Positions 6,801 through 15,511 of a DNA stretch of 25,156 nt are shown in pieces. The notes under the pieces are model-generated. The model was not told the DNA's origin. It was given only the letters and a program-made list of their open reading frames with translations, and searched no databases. Position 1 is the stretch's first letter, and each line of letters begins with the position of its first letter. The position numbers and the translations under genes are program-made. The DNA is from UMGS1766 sp963660915 (lineage in GTDB: Bacteria; Bacillota; Clostridia; Oscillospirales; Oscillospiraceae). The stretch spans positions 1-25,156 of the forward strand of contig CAVLAO010000025.1 of assembly GCA_963660915.1 (NCBI GenBank), read 5' to 3'.

Positions 6801-9254
6801 ATGCTCACTGATATACAATCCAATCGGTTTTGCGCAGCCCGTCGTCAGGCGATTGAAATGGAGTTCCATTCGTTAAACCCGGAACAAAGAGAGGGCGTGC
6901 TGACCACTCAGGGACCATTGCTGCTGCTGGCTGGTGCAGGCAGCGGAAAAACGACGGTTCTAATCAATCGCATTGCAAATTTGATGAAATATGGCTGTGG
7001 ATCGGATTCGGATGAGGTTCCGGACTATGTAACAGAGGAAGATTTGGAGTTTTTGGAACGTTATGTGAAAACTCCGAAAGAAAGTCAGCGCCAGCGAGCG
7101 GAAAATTTGTGTCGTCTGCATCCGGCTGCACCGTGGAGTATCATTGCAATTACCTTTACAAATCGTGCTGCAGGAGAGATCAAGGAACGTTTAGAAAAAA
7201 AACTTGGTTCAGAAGCCTTGGATATTTGGGCAGCTACGTTTCATTCGGCGTGCAACCGAATCCTGCGGAGGGATATTGATAAGCTTGGCTTTTCGCAAAA
7301 CTTCACGATCTATGATACAGATGATTCCATTCGAGTGATTAAGGATATTTTACGGGCAAGGGACATAGATGAAAAAATGTATCCGCCCCGTTCGATCTTA
7401 AATACAATATCCCGAGCAAAAGATCGCATGCAGCTCAGTGCAGATTTTGCAGAATGGTGTAAAAAAGAGGGCGATTATCGTTTAATACGTATTAGTGAGA
7501 TCTATGCTGAGTATGAACACCGTCTCTGGGAGGCAGATGCACTGGATTTTGATGATCTTATTCTGCACACTGTGCGGCTGCTTCAGAATAATGATGACGT
7601 ACGCAGTTACTGGCAGCAGAAGTTTCGCTATGTCCTGATTGACGAGTATCAGGATACTAACCACATGCAGTATCTTCTTGCTGCCTTGTTGGCGGGGCGA
7701 TGGGAAAACATCTGCGTCGTGGGCGATGATGATCAGTCAATCTATCGGTTTCGTGGTGCCACAATTGAGAATATCCTCAACTTTGAGCAACAGTATCGGG
7801 GCGCAAAGGTGATTCGACTGGAGCAAAATTATCGATCTACAGAGAATATTTTGGAAGCAGCGAATTCCGTGATTCAAAATAACACGGGTCGCAAGGGTAA
7901 AAACCTGTGGACAGAAGAAAAAGGCGGACAGCTAATTGAAGCGTATACCGCCATGAATGAAAATGACGAGGCGCAGTATGTGGCGGCAAAGATCATTGCA
8001 GAGGTATCGAAAGGCGGCAGTTGGAATGACTGTGCAGTTCTATACCGTATGAATGTCTTGTCCAACCAGATGGAGTATGCATTCAAGCGCAATGGCATTC
8101 CCTATACTGTCTACGGAGGAACAAAGTTTTTTGACCGAGCAGAAGTAAAAGACATGCTGGCCTATCTGTGTGTCGTGCACAATCCGTCAGATGATTTGCG
8201 CCTGAAGCGAATCATCAATACGCCGGCACGAGGAATCGGAGCTAAGACGATCGAGACACTGGAACAGATTGCACAGAGAGAAGAAACCTCACTTTATGAG
8301 ACGGCACTTCGTGCAAAGCAATATCCGGAACTGGAACGGCAGGCCGCAAAGTTGGCTGTGTTTACCAGCCTGATCGAAAGACTGCAGACACGGTTGAGCG
8401 AAGTGTCTTTGGATGATTTTTATGAAGAAGTTATATCTGCAACCGGCTACATCACGGCATTAGAGCAGAAAAATACAGTAGAAAATCGGACGCGCATTGA
8501 AAACGTCCGAGAATTGTTGTCCTCTGTTCAGGGCTATTTGGATCATGCAGATGAGCCGTCTCTGGCAGGTTTTTTAGACGAAGTTTCTCTTTACACCGAT
8601 CTGGATCAACATGATCCGAACGAAGCCTGTGTAACAATGATGACAATCCATGCGGCCAAAGGGCTGGAGTTTAAACATGTGTTTCTGGTCGGCATGGAGG
8701 AGACAATTTTCCCTGGCAGCCGCTCCATCGGAGAAAAGGATGAGATGGAGGAAGAACGTCGGCTGTGCTATGTGGCAATTACCCGTGCAAAGGAAACGCT
8801 GACCATGTCCTGCGCTTCCCAGAGAATGCTGTTTGGCCGCACAACGGCAAATCGGATGTCTCGCTTTATTTCCGAGATTCCGAATCAATATCTGCAAAAG
8901 ACAGGACGAGCGGGTTACAGCAGACAAGCGCGAGACGATAGCAACAGAAGCGATGAGGAACGATATCATTCCTATGGCGGCAATAACCGGGCAAATACTT
9001 CCGGCAGAGCTGAGTGGAAACGTTCCGGCGGCATTTCAATCGGACGAGGAAGCGGCCTGTCGAAGAGCAAGAGCTTTAGTGGCGTTGCAGTTCAAAAGGG
9101 TGAAATGATTCGTCACGATGCATTCGGACGCGGCATGGTGATTTCTGTGACCCCGATGGGGGGAGATGCCATGGTGGAAATTGCTTTTGATGATGTAGGA
9201 ACCAAACGATTGATGTATAAATCTGCCTCAGCGCATTTGCATAAGGCAGACTAA
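6801..9254 (+). CDS. pcrA: UvrD/PcrA-type superfamily 1A DNA helicase
   Basis: 817 residues. A 3'-5' ATP-dependent DNA helicase acting in repair and replication-conflict resolution. The Q motif SLNPEQRE (about residues 24-31) is followed by Walker A AGAGSGKT (44-51), motif II DEYQDT (281-286) and motif III GDDDQSIYRFRGA (308-320). Late motifs include TIHAAKGLEF and YVAITRAKETL. The C terminus (about 765-812) has the PcrA Tudor-like region (HDAFGRGMV...MVEIAFDD), which contacts RNA polymerase in known PcrA proteins. About 45 extra residues (65-112) lie between motif I and motif Ia. GGAG (6791-6794) precedes ATG 6801. The gene lies 22 bases after the thioesterase, so co-transcription is likely. 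Confidence 0.95.
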   Translation: MLTDIQSNRFCAARRQAIEMEFHSLNPEQREGVLTTQGPLLLLAGAGSGKTTVLINRIANLMKYGCGSDSDEVPDYVTEEDLEFLERYVKTPKESQRQRAENLCRLHPAAPWSIIAITFTNRAAGEIKERLEKKLGSEALDIWAATFHSACNRILRRDIDKLGFSQNFTIYDTDDSIRVIKDILRARDIDEKMYPPRSILNTISRAKDRMQLSADFAEWCKKEGDYRLIRISEIYAEYEHRLWEADALDFDDLILHTVRLLQNNDDVRSYWQQKFRYVLIDEYQDTNHMQYLLAALLAGRWENICVVGDDDQSIYRFRGATIENILNFEQQYRGAKVIRLEQNYRSTENILEAANSVIQNNTGRKGKNLWTEEKGGQLIEAYTAMNENDEAQYVAAKIIAEVSKGGSWNDCAVLYRMNVLSNQMEYAFKRNGIPYTVYGGTKFFDRAEVKDMLAYLCVVHNPSDDLRLKRIINTPARGIGAKTIETLEQIAQREETSLYETALRAKQYPELERQAAKLAVFTSLIERLQTRLSEVSLDDFYEEVISATGYITALEQKNTVENRTRIENVRELLSSVQGYLDHADEPSLAGFLDEVSLYTDLDQHDPNEACVTMMTIHAAKGLEFKHVFLVGMEETIFPGSRSIGEKDEMEEERRLCYVAITRAKETLTMSCASQRMLFGRTTANRMSRFISEIPNQYLQKTGRAGYSRQARDDSNRSDEERYHSYGGNNRANTSGRAEWKRSGGISIGRGSGLSKSKSFSGVAVQKGEMIRHDAFGRGMVISVTPMGGDAMVEIAFDDVGTKRLMYKSASAHLHKAD

Positions 9255-9318
9255 TTGTGCTGTGGCCTAGCTTGGGCTATGGAGCAAAGGGAATTGATAC
9301 AACACGGAAGGTATTGTT

Positions 9319-10773
9319 ATGTCAAAACAGTATAATCTGAAAAAAATATGCAGCATTGCCTTAATCGGCTTTCTTGTGGCGGCTCTGGTGATCTATTTGA
9401 TCGCAGGAGATGCATTCAAGCATCGGCAAACCAGATCTGCGACGGTGGATGCAGCGTTTAACACAGGGCTCTTGGTGGACGGAACAGAGGTGAAACAAAC
9501 CTTTACGCCAGATACCAATTGTGTTACAGCAATCGATTTGCAATTTGAGCTGTACAGCCGGACTAATACCGGCGCAGTGACGCTGACGTTTTCTGACGCG
9601 GATGGAAATCCGTTAGGACAACAGGTGTTGTCCGTTGGAAATATAGAGCAGGGGTTGAATCGCATCACACTGGATAAGCCGATTTCCGGGCAGAAGGGCA
9701 ATCAGATTTGTCTGACGGTGAAGTCTGCCGGAGCGAGTGAAAATGATGCAGTCAGCCTTTACTGCGGAAACAGTATCCAACTCGGCCGAGGCAGTGTGGT
9801 GCAGAGCTACACAGACGACGAAAAAGTGAGCGTCAATGGGGCAAGCATGGAAGGTGTGCTGTGCATCAATGTAATTGGACAGACCAATCTGTGGTTTGGG
9901 CAGTATTATTGGCTGTTAATTGCCGGTGGGTTCGCTCTGCTATGTATTTATGCAACGGTGCTGCTGAAGAAGGAGAAGAGCGGCAAGAAGAGTGCTACGC
10001 TGAATTTTATCAATTCACTCTGCCGGTATCGTTTTCTCATTAAGCAGTTGGTGTCTCGAGACTTCAAGACAAAGTACCGCAGATCGGTGTTAGGTGTTCT
10101 TTGGAGCGTGCTGAATCCGTTGCTTACCATGTTGGTGCAGTATGTGGTGTTCTCTACGTTATTTAAGTCGTCTATCCCGCATTATCCGGCTTATTTGTTG
10201 TCCGGTATTGTGCTGTTCAATTTCTTCACGGAAGTTACTACGGTCGGATTGTCATCTATTACGGACAACGCATCTCTTATCACTAAGGTGTATGTTCCAA
10301 AGTATATTTATCCTCTTACTCGCATGCTTTCTTCTACGGTAAATATGCTCTTTACATTTATTCCGCTGATACTGGTTACAGTATTTACGGGCGTATGGCC
10401 GGCTTTTTCCTGGATTTTGCTTTTGTTTGATCTGCTGTGCCTGATGGGGCTTGCACTGGGTATTTCCTACTTATTGGCGACGCTGATGGTCTATTTTCGG
10501 GATACGCAGTTCCTGTGGTCGGTTGTTTGCATGGTGTGGATGTACTGCACGCCTTTGTTCTATCCGGAGTCAATTATTCCGCAGAACCTGATCCGGCTCT
10601 ATCATGTAAATCCGATGTATCAGATCGTAAACTTTGCGCGAACTGCATTGATTGATGGTGTTTCTCCCGGCCCGACATCCTATCTCTATTGCCTGTTGAT
10701 CGGCATTGTACCGCTTATGATTGGGCTTTGGACTTTTAACCGCAAAGAGAAAGACTTTGCACTCTATCTGTGA
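9319..10773 (+). CDS. Glycan ABC transporter permease (Wzm/TagG type) with N-terminal extracytoplasmic domain
   Basis: 484 residues, against about 260 for a usual Wzm/TagG permease. The C-terminal part (from about residue 235) is an ABC-2 permease: the interfacial segment RDFKTKYRRSVLGVLW, then six membrane segments ending in FNRKEKDFALYL. The N-terminal part has one membrane segment (about 11-29), a beta-rich extracytoplasmic domain (about 35-188, with Thr/Ser/Asn-rich strands) and a second membrane segment (about 196-216). The frame is continuous, so this is a real fusion. It exports a lipid-linked polysaccharide with the ATPase encoded 12 bases downstream. GGAAGG (9305-9310) precedes ATG 9319. 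It is the first gene of a five-gene glycan operon. Confidence 0.92.
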   Translation: MSKQYNLKKICSIALIGFLVAALVIYLIAGDAFKHRQTRSATVDAAFNTGLLVDGTEVKQTFTPDTNCVTAIDLQFELYSRTNTGAVTLTFSDADGNPLGQQVLSVGNIEQGLNRITLDKPISGQKGNQICLTVKSAGASENDAVSLYCGNSIQLGRGSVVQSYTDDEKVSVNGASMEGVLCINVIGQTNLWFGQYYWLLIAGGFALLCIYATVLLKKEKSGKKSATLNFINSLCRYRFLIKQLVSRDFKTKYRRSVLGVLWSVLNPLLTMLVQYVVFSTLFKSSIPHYPAYLLSGIVLFNFFTEVTTVGLSSITDNASLITKVYVPKYIYPLTRMLSSTVNMLFTFIPLILVTVFTGVWPAFSWILLLFDLLCLMGLALGISYLLATLMVYFRDTQFLWSVVCMVWMYCTPLFYPESIIPQNLIRLYHVNPMYQIVNFARTALIDGVSPGPTSYLYCLLIGIVPLMIGLWTFNRKEKDFALYL

Positions 10774-10785
10774 GGTGCCTAAGCT

Positions 10786-11880
10786 ATGGATGATAAAATG
10801 ATCGAAGTCAAAGGCGTTTCCATGCGCTTTAATATGTCCAATGACAAGATCAATAGTTTGAAAGAATATTTTATTCAGTTAGTTACGCATAAACTGGAGA
10901 AAAATGAGTTTTGGGCATTAAGCGACGTATCCTTCGATGTACATCGAGGCGAAGTTGTAGGAATTATTGGGCACAATGGAGCAGGAAAATCCACCATATT
11001 GAAGGTGATTTCTGGAATTCTTAATCCTACCAGGGGAGAAGTGCAGGTAAACGGAAATATTGTCCCCATGTTGGAATTGGGCAGTGGATTTGATTTTGAC
11101 CTGACTGGACGGGAAAATGTTTTCCTGAATGGCGCAATCTTGGGATACACTGAGGAATTTTTGAAGGAAAAATTTGACGAAATTTTAGAATTTTCGGAAC
11201 TGGGCGAATTTATTGAAATGCCCATCCGGAATTATTCCTCCGGTATGTTGATGCGGCTGGCTTTTTCGATTGCCACAGTAGTGCATCCGGAGATTATGAT
11301 TGTCGATGAAATTTTAGCAGTCGGAGATGCGGATTTCCAGGAAAAGAGTAAACGCAGAATGTTGGAGTTGATGAGCGGCGGTACGACGGTGCTGTTTGTT
11401 TCCCATTCGATTGCTCAAATTGAAGAGATGTGCAGCAGGGTTATCTGGTTGGATCATGGCCGGGTCAAAATGGTGGGAGAAGCCAGTGATGTCTGCGCTG
11501 CCTATCAGGGCGTTCCCGGGGCGAAGACCGAGTGTGCGCTGTTGTTCTACGATAACGGTCGCGGTATTTGTGAAGAGGATCACGTGGCTATTGATGTGAA
11601 GATGGATGGAAAACTGTTTGAGCAAGCGTTTGAATTTCCGGTTGAAACCAACCATTTTCGTTACGATCCTGTGACGGTTACTCCCTGCCTGTTGCGCGAC
11701 TTGGAGTTCTTTGTTGAAGGGAAGCAGATTGCGTACAAGGTACTGAGCTCAAACGGTACAAATGTAAAGAAAAACTGGTATTTTAATGGAGAAGACAGCC
11801 AAATTGAGTTTGAGATCCCAGTGAAAACCAATCGGCTTGTGGTGACCGCATCTCTGATGGAGCTTGCACAGGAAGAATAA
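10786..11880 (+). CDS. Glycan ABC transporter ATPase (Wzt/TagH type) with C-terminal beta domain
   Basis: 364 residues. The nucleotide-binding domain (about 1-240) has Walker A GHNGAGKST (62-70), signature SSGM (151-154), Walker B IMIVDE (170-175) and switch His in VSHS. The motif LELGSGFDFDLTGREN is typical of polysaccharide exporter ATPases. A C-terminal extension (about 248-360) is predicted beta-sandwich. It carries FRYDPV and a late SQIEFEIP, which resemble the accessory domain often attached to Firmicute glycosyltransferases (RFDP and DPQI-like motifs) more than classical Wzt carbohydrate-binding domains. It powers export by the preceding permease. The extension may recognise the glycan cargo; that is inference. 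Confidence 0.93.
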   Translation: MDDKMIEVKGVSMRFNMSNDKINSLKEYFIQLVTHKLEKNEFWALSDVSFDVHRGEVVGIIGHNGAGKSTILKVISGILNPTRGEVQVNGNIVPMLELGSGFDFDLTGRENVFLNGAILGYTEEFLKEKFDEILEFSELGEFIEMPIRNYSSGMLMRLAFSIATVVHPEIMIVDEILAVGDADFQEKSKRRMLELMSGGTTVLFVSHSIAQIEEMCSRVIWLDHGRVKMVGEASDVCAAYQGVPGAKTECALLFYDNGRGICEEDHVAIDVKMDGKLFEQAFEFPVETNHFRYDPVTVTPCLLRDLEFFVEGKQIAYKVLSSNGTNVKKNWYFNGEDSQIEFEIPVKTNRLVVTASLMELAQEE

Positions 11881-11892
11881 CAGGGGTGACCT

Positions 11893-13644
11893 ATGTCTTT
11901 AGTCAGTAAGCTGGGGCGAGCGCTTCGAGAGGAAGGTTTGCAGTCCGGTTTAAAAAAGACAGTGCGCTACGTTCAGCAGTGGCAAAGCGAGCGGCGCAGT
12001 GTAAGACAACTTCAGTATTCCAATGCTGATTTAGAAAAACAGAAAAGAGCTGTATTTGAGTCGGATATTTGCATCAGCATTCTCGTTCCGGTCTGTCATA
12101 CGGTGTTGCCGTTTTTGCAGGAAATGATTGCCTCTGTGCAGAACCAGACTTATGGTAATTGGGAACTGTGTCTGGCAGATGGTCGCGGTGAAGTCTCGGA
12201 TGACGTTGAATTCTACTGCAGACGGCAAGCGGAAAAAGACCGCCGTATTCGCTATCAAAAACAAACCGGAAAGTCTGCATTTGCAGAAGCTGCAAATGCG
12301 GCAATTCAGTTGTCTACAGGAGCATATTTTGCCTTGCTGCAACCAAACGATGCACTTCATCCGGCGGCATTATATGAAGTGATGCAGAGCATCACTTTGC
12401 AGAATGCAGATTTTATTTATACAGACGACAATTCCTTCTCCAACATACCGAAGGACGCGGTTCTTCTTAGGTATAAACCAGATTTTGCGCCGGATACGCT
12501 GCGCAGCGGTAACTATATTCGCCACTTGACGGTTTTTTCTCGCAACCTGATGAAAAAAACAGGAAAATTTCGAAATAATTACGATGATTATGATATGACT
12601 CTGCGGTTGACAGAAAACGCGAAAAAGATTGTCCATATTCCGCGTGTTTTGTACTATTGCCGGGTTTCAGAAACATCAGTTGCAGGTCAAGATACCTATA
12701 GCGCAGAGCGCAGGGCGCTGGAGGATCATTTGACTCGAGTTGGATTAAACGGCGAGGTGTTGGATTCAGCAGTGGCATCCACCTACCACATACGTTATCA
12801 GTTGAAGGGTCAGCCATTGATCTCAATTTTGATTCCCAGCTGTGACCATTCTAGCACATTGAAACGTTGCATCGATTCCATTCTGGAGCGCAGTACCTAT
12901 CAAAATTTTGAGATCATAGTCATAGAAAATAACAGCGTTCAACCGGAGACATTTTGTTATTATGAAACACTGGCATCAAAACAGAAGGTAAGGGTGGTCC
13001 GATGGGAAGGAAAGTTCAACTACTCGGCCATTAATAATTTCGGGGCGAAATATGGAACGGGTGATTATTTCCTTTTACTCAATAACGACATTGAGGTTAT
13101 TACCCCGTCATGGCTGGAGGAAATGTTAATGTTTGCCCAACGCGATGATGTGGGTGCAGTCGGGGCTTTACTTTTCTATCCTTCAGATAAAGTGCAGCAC
13201 GGCGGAATTGTCCTTGGAATTGGCGGTGTTGCCGAGAATGCATTTAAGCATCTTCCGCGTGAAGATGGCGGGTATATGTCTCGTCTGACTATCGCGCAGA
13301 ACGTAAGTGCAGTTACAGCAGCTTGCCTTATGGTTTCTCGGCGGGCATATGAGCAGGCGAGTGGATTGGATGAAAGTTTTGAAGTGGCCTTCAACGATGT
13401 GGATTTCTGTATGCGATTGCGGAAAATGGGCTATTTGAACGTGTTCACCCCCTATGCTCAACTGTATCACTACGAGTCCGAGAGCCGAGGAGCAGAGAAT
13501 ACCCCGGAAAAACGGAAGCGATTTCAGGGTGAAATTGCTTGCTTCCAGGAGAGATGGAAGTCGGAACTGGCGCAGGGAGACCCGTATTATAACCCCAATT
13601 TATCACTGCTCAGCGCAGATTTTCAACCGAGGAATAAGAGATGA
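11893..13644 (+). CDS. Tandem GT2 (GT-A) glycosyltransferase, first domain probably degenerate
   Basis: 583 residues with two GT-A domains. The first (about 58-290) begins ISILVPVCHT. At the place where relatives have an LDHDD-type metal/nucleotide-binding motif it has LQPND (149-153), so its DxD is lost. The second (about 308-530) begins ISILIPSCDHS and keeps LLNNDIEV (395-402) and the NDVDFCMRL acceptor/base region (501-509), so it is probably the active half. It adds a sugar to the growing lipid-linked glycan; donor and linkage are unknown. AGGGGTG (11882-11888) precedes ATG 11893. Its stop overlaps the next start as ATGA. Confidence 0.9.
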   Translation: MSLVSKLGRALREEGLQSGLKKTVRYVQQWQSERRSVRQLQYSNADLEKQKRAVFESDICISILVPVCHTVLPFLQEMIASVQNQTYGNWELCLADGRGEVSDDVEFYCRRQAEKDRRIRYQKQTGKSAFAEAANAAIQLSTGAYFALLQPNDALHPAALYEVMQSITLQNADFIYTDDNSFSNIPKDAVLLRYKPDFAPDTLRSGNYIRHLTVFSRNLMKKTGKFRNNYDDYDMTLRLTENAKKIVHIPRVLYYCRVSETSVAGQDTYSAERRALEDHLTRVGLNGEVLDSAVASTYHIRYQLKGQPLISILIPSCDHSSTLKRCIDSILERSTYQNFEIIVIENNSVQPETFCYYETLASKQKVRVVRWEGKFNYSAINNFGAKYGTGDYFLLLNNDIEVITPSWLEEMLMFAQRDDVGAVGALLFYPSDKVQHGGIVLGIGGVAENAFKHLPREDGGYMSRLTIAQNVSAVTAACLMVSRRAYEQASGLDESFEVAFNDVDFCMRLRKMGYLNVFTPYAQLYHYESESRGAENTPEKRKRFQGEIACFQERWKSELAQGDPYYNPNLSLLSADFQPRNKR

Positions 13645-14309
13645 GGCGTGGTCAAATGGCAGAATCGAACAGAGAACAGAGATTCTACAATCGAGTGGTC
13701 AAGCGAGGAATTGACATTCTGCTTGCTGCAGTGATCCTGATTGGGTTGTCTCCATTGCTGTTGTTGTTGGTGCTGGCAATCAAGCTGGATTCCAGAGGGC
13801 CGGTGTTGTTCAGTCAACAGCGTGTAGGCGTGAACAAGGTCATTTTCCCGATTTATAAATTTCGCACAATGCGCATTGATACACCTCATGATGTACCAAC
13901 GCATATGTTGGAAAATCCGAATCAATACATTACCCGTGTAGGGCGCTTTCTTCGGGCAACTTCACTGGATGAGCTGCCGCAATTGTGGAATATCTTGGTT
14001 GGTCAGATGAGCTTTGTCGGACCAAGACCTGCACTTTGGAATCAGGAGGATCTGATTGCGCAGCGAGATCAATATCGTGCAAATGCGGTGCGTCCCGGAT
14101 TAACCGGATGGGCGCAGATCAACGGACGTGATGAGTTGGAGATTCCGGTAAAGGCAAGACTGGATGGGGAGTATGTTGCTCAGCTTAGCTTTCGATTCGA
14201 TTTAAAGTGCTTTTTCGGCACCTTTATTTATGTTCTCGGGCGAAAGGGCGTAGTGGAAGGCGGAACCGGTGAACTACAGCGGCAGGAAAAGAAAAAGCAG
14301 AAGAAATGA
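13641..14309 (+). CDS. Undecaprenyl-phosphate sugar phosphotransferase (monotopic phosphoglycosyl transferase)
   Basis: 222 residues. Transfers a sugar 1-phosphate from a nucleotide sugar to undecaprenyl phosphate, the first membrane step of glycan assembly. One re-entrant hydrophobic segment (about 22-47) is followed by KLDSRGPVLFSQQRVG, YKFRTM, the catalytic Asp110-Glu111 pair in SLDELPQL, and FVGPRP and RPGLTGWAQING. The size matches the short WcaJ-C/PglC-like type without the N-terminal membrane region. ATG 13641 overlaps the preceding stop (ATGA) and has GAGG at good spacing; ATG 13656 is an alternative. A Lys-rich tail (RQEKKKQKK) ends the protein. The sugar is not predictable. Confidence 0.95.
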   Translation: MRRGQMAESNREQRFYNRVVKRGIDILLAAVILIGLSPLLLLLVLAIKLDSRGPVLFSQQRVGVNKVIFPIYKFRTMRIDTPHDVPTHMLENPNQYITRVGRFLRATSLDELPQLWNILVGQMSFVGPRPALWNQEDLIAQRDQYRANAVRPGLTGWAQINGRDELEIPVKARLDGEYVAQLSFRFDLKCFFGTFIYVLGRKGVVEGGTGELQRQEKKKQKK

Positions 14310-14322
14310 GGAAAAATAGTCA

Positions 14323-15441
14323 ATGAAAGTTGCCATTGTCTGCTGTTTTGATACCTTTACAGAGCGACAGGAAGCACTGAGAGAGGTTTTTCGGCAAAGA
14401 GGGGATCAAGTGACGGTGTTTCAGTCGGACTTTTCACATCGGACGAAGACACAACGCAGGAATCTTCCGGAAAGGGATGTTGTCATCCATGCAAAGCCAT
14501 ACAAAAAAAACCTGTCTGTTGCTCGATTGAGCTCACATATTTATTTTGCACGAGATGTATTAAAGGCGTTGGAAAAGCAGTCGTGGGATCTGATTTGGGT
14601 AATTCTTGCACCCAATTCTCTGGCGCAGAGATGTGCAGAGTATTGTCATCGCCATAGAGAAACGAAACTGGTGATCGATGTAAATGATCTGTGGCCGGAG
14701 TCTCTGCCTATGGGAGGATTAAAAAAACTTCCTCCGATGGGATATTGGCGTTCCCTTCGCGATCGTGCTCTGCCTAAAGCAGATGCAGTTGTAACGGAAT
14801 GTCAGCTATTCCGGGATCGGCTGGGCTTTAGCAACAATAATTGTACGGTTCTTTACTATTGCAAGCGGAGCAACGCTTTGCGGAAGGTGCCTTGCGTACA
14901 AATGAGGAATGAGCTTGCATTGTGCTATCTGGGATCGATCAATCACATTATTGACCTGGATGCATTTGAAAATATTGTTGCTGCTTTAAAACAGCGTTTT
15001 CAGGTAACGCTTCACTTAATTGCAGACGGTGAGCGGAGAGATGAATTAATTCAACGGGTGCAGAAGGCAGGGGCACATGTGGTTGATCATGGTACGATCT
15101 ACGATGCGGCAGAAAAACAAGCTGTGTTGGATCACTGTCAATTAGGACTGAACATCATGAAACCGACGGTATGTGTTGGGCTGACCATGAAAAGTATCGA
15201 TTATCTGGAGGCTGGGTTGCCGATTCTGAACAACATTCATGGGGACACATGGGACTTGATCCGGGAGAAAGGAATCGGGATAAATTGGGATGCAACTCAG
15301 GGAGCCGACCAAATGGATCAGTTGGATTTGGCAGAGGCTTCTCGGGCGGCGCGAGACTTTTTTGAATCGGAATTGACGTTTGAAACGTTTCAAACCGGGG
15401 TTGAACATGTTTTGCGAAAAATAGCAGAGAAAACAAAATAA
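14323..15441 (+). CDS. GT-B glycosyltransferase (GT4-like)
   Basis: 372 residues, cytoplasmic. The N-terminal Rossmann half includes VIDVNDLWPESLP (about 117-129), close to the DLWPES motif of WbuB/WcaI-like GT4 enzymes. The C-terminal half contains LHLIADGERRDEL and the donor-binding loop MKSIDYLEAGLPIL, with the Glu that contacts the nucleotide sugar in the family. It adds a further sugar to the lipid-linked intermediate. It starts 13 bases after the phosphotransferase stop and is the last gene before a strong terminator. Donor and acceptor cannot be read from the sequence. Confidence 0.88.
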   Translation: MKVAIVCCFDTFTERQEALREVFRQRGDQVTVFQSDFSHRTKTQRRNLPERDVVIHAKPYKKNLSVARLSSHIYFARDVLKALEKQSWDLIWVILAPNSLAQRCAEYCHRHRETKLVIDVNDLWPESLPMGGLKKLPPMGYWRSLRDRALPKADAVVTECQLFRDRLGFSNNNCTVLYYCKRSNALRKVPCVQMRNELALCYLGSINHIIDLDAFENIVAALKQRFQVTLHLIADGERRDELIQRVQKAGAHVVDHGTIYDAAEKQAVLDHCQLGLNIMKPTVCVGLTMKSIDYLEAGLPILNNIHGDTWDLIREKGIGINWDATQGADQMDQLDLAEASRAARDFFESELTFETFQTGVEHVLRKIAEKTK

Positions 15442-15446
15442 GATGC

Positions 15447-15489
15447 AAAGAGCGGATGGACTTTCGATTTGGCAGTCCATCCGCTCTTT
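15447..15489. terminator. Bidirectional terminator closing the glycan operon
   Basis: A perfect 16-bp stem (15447-15462 with 15474-15489) closes an 11-base loop. The arms begin AAAGAG and end CTCTTT, so it serves both the glycan operon and the convergent permease gene. Confidence 0.92.
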
Positions 15490-15511
15490 TCATATGTGAT
15501 ATATCGATTTT

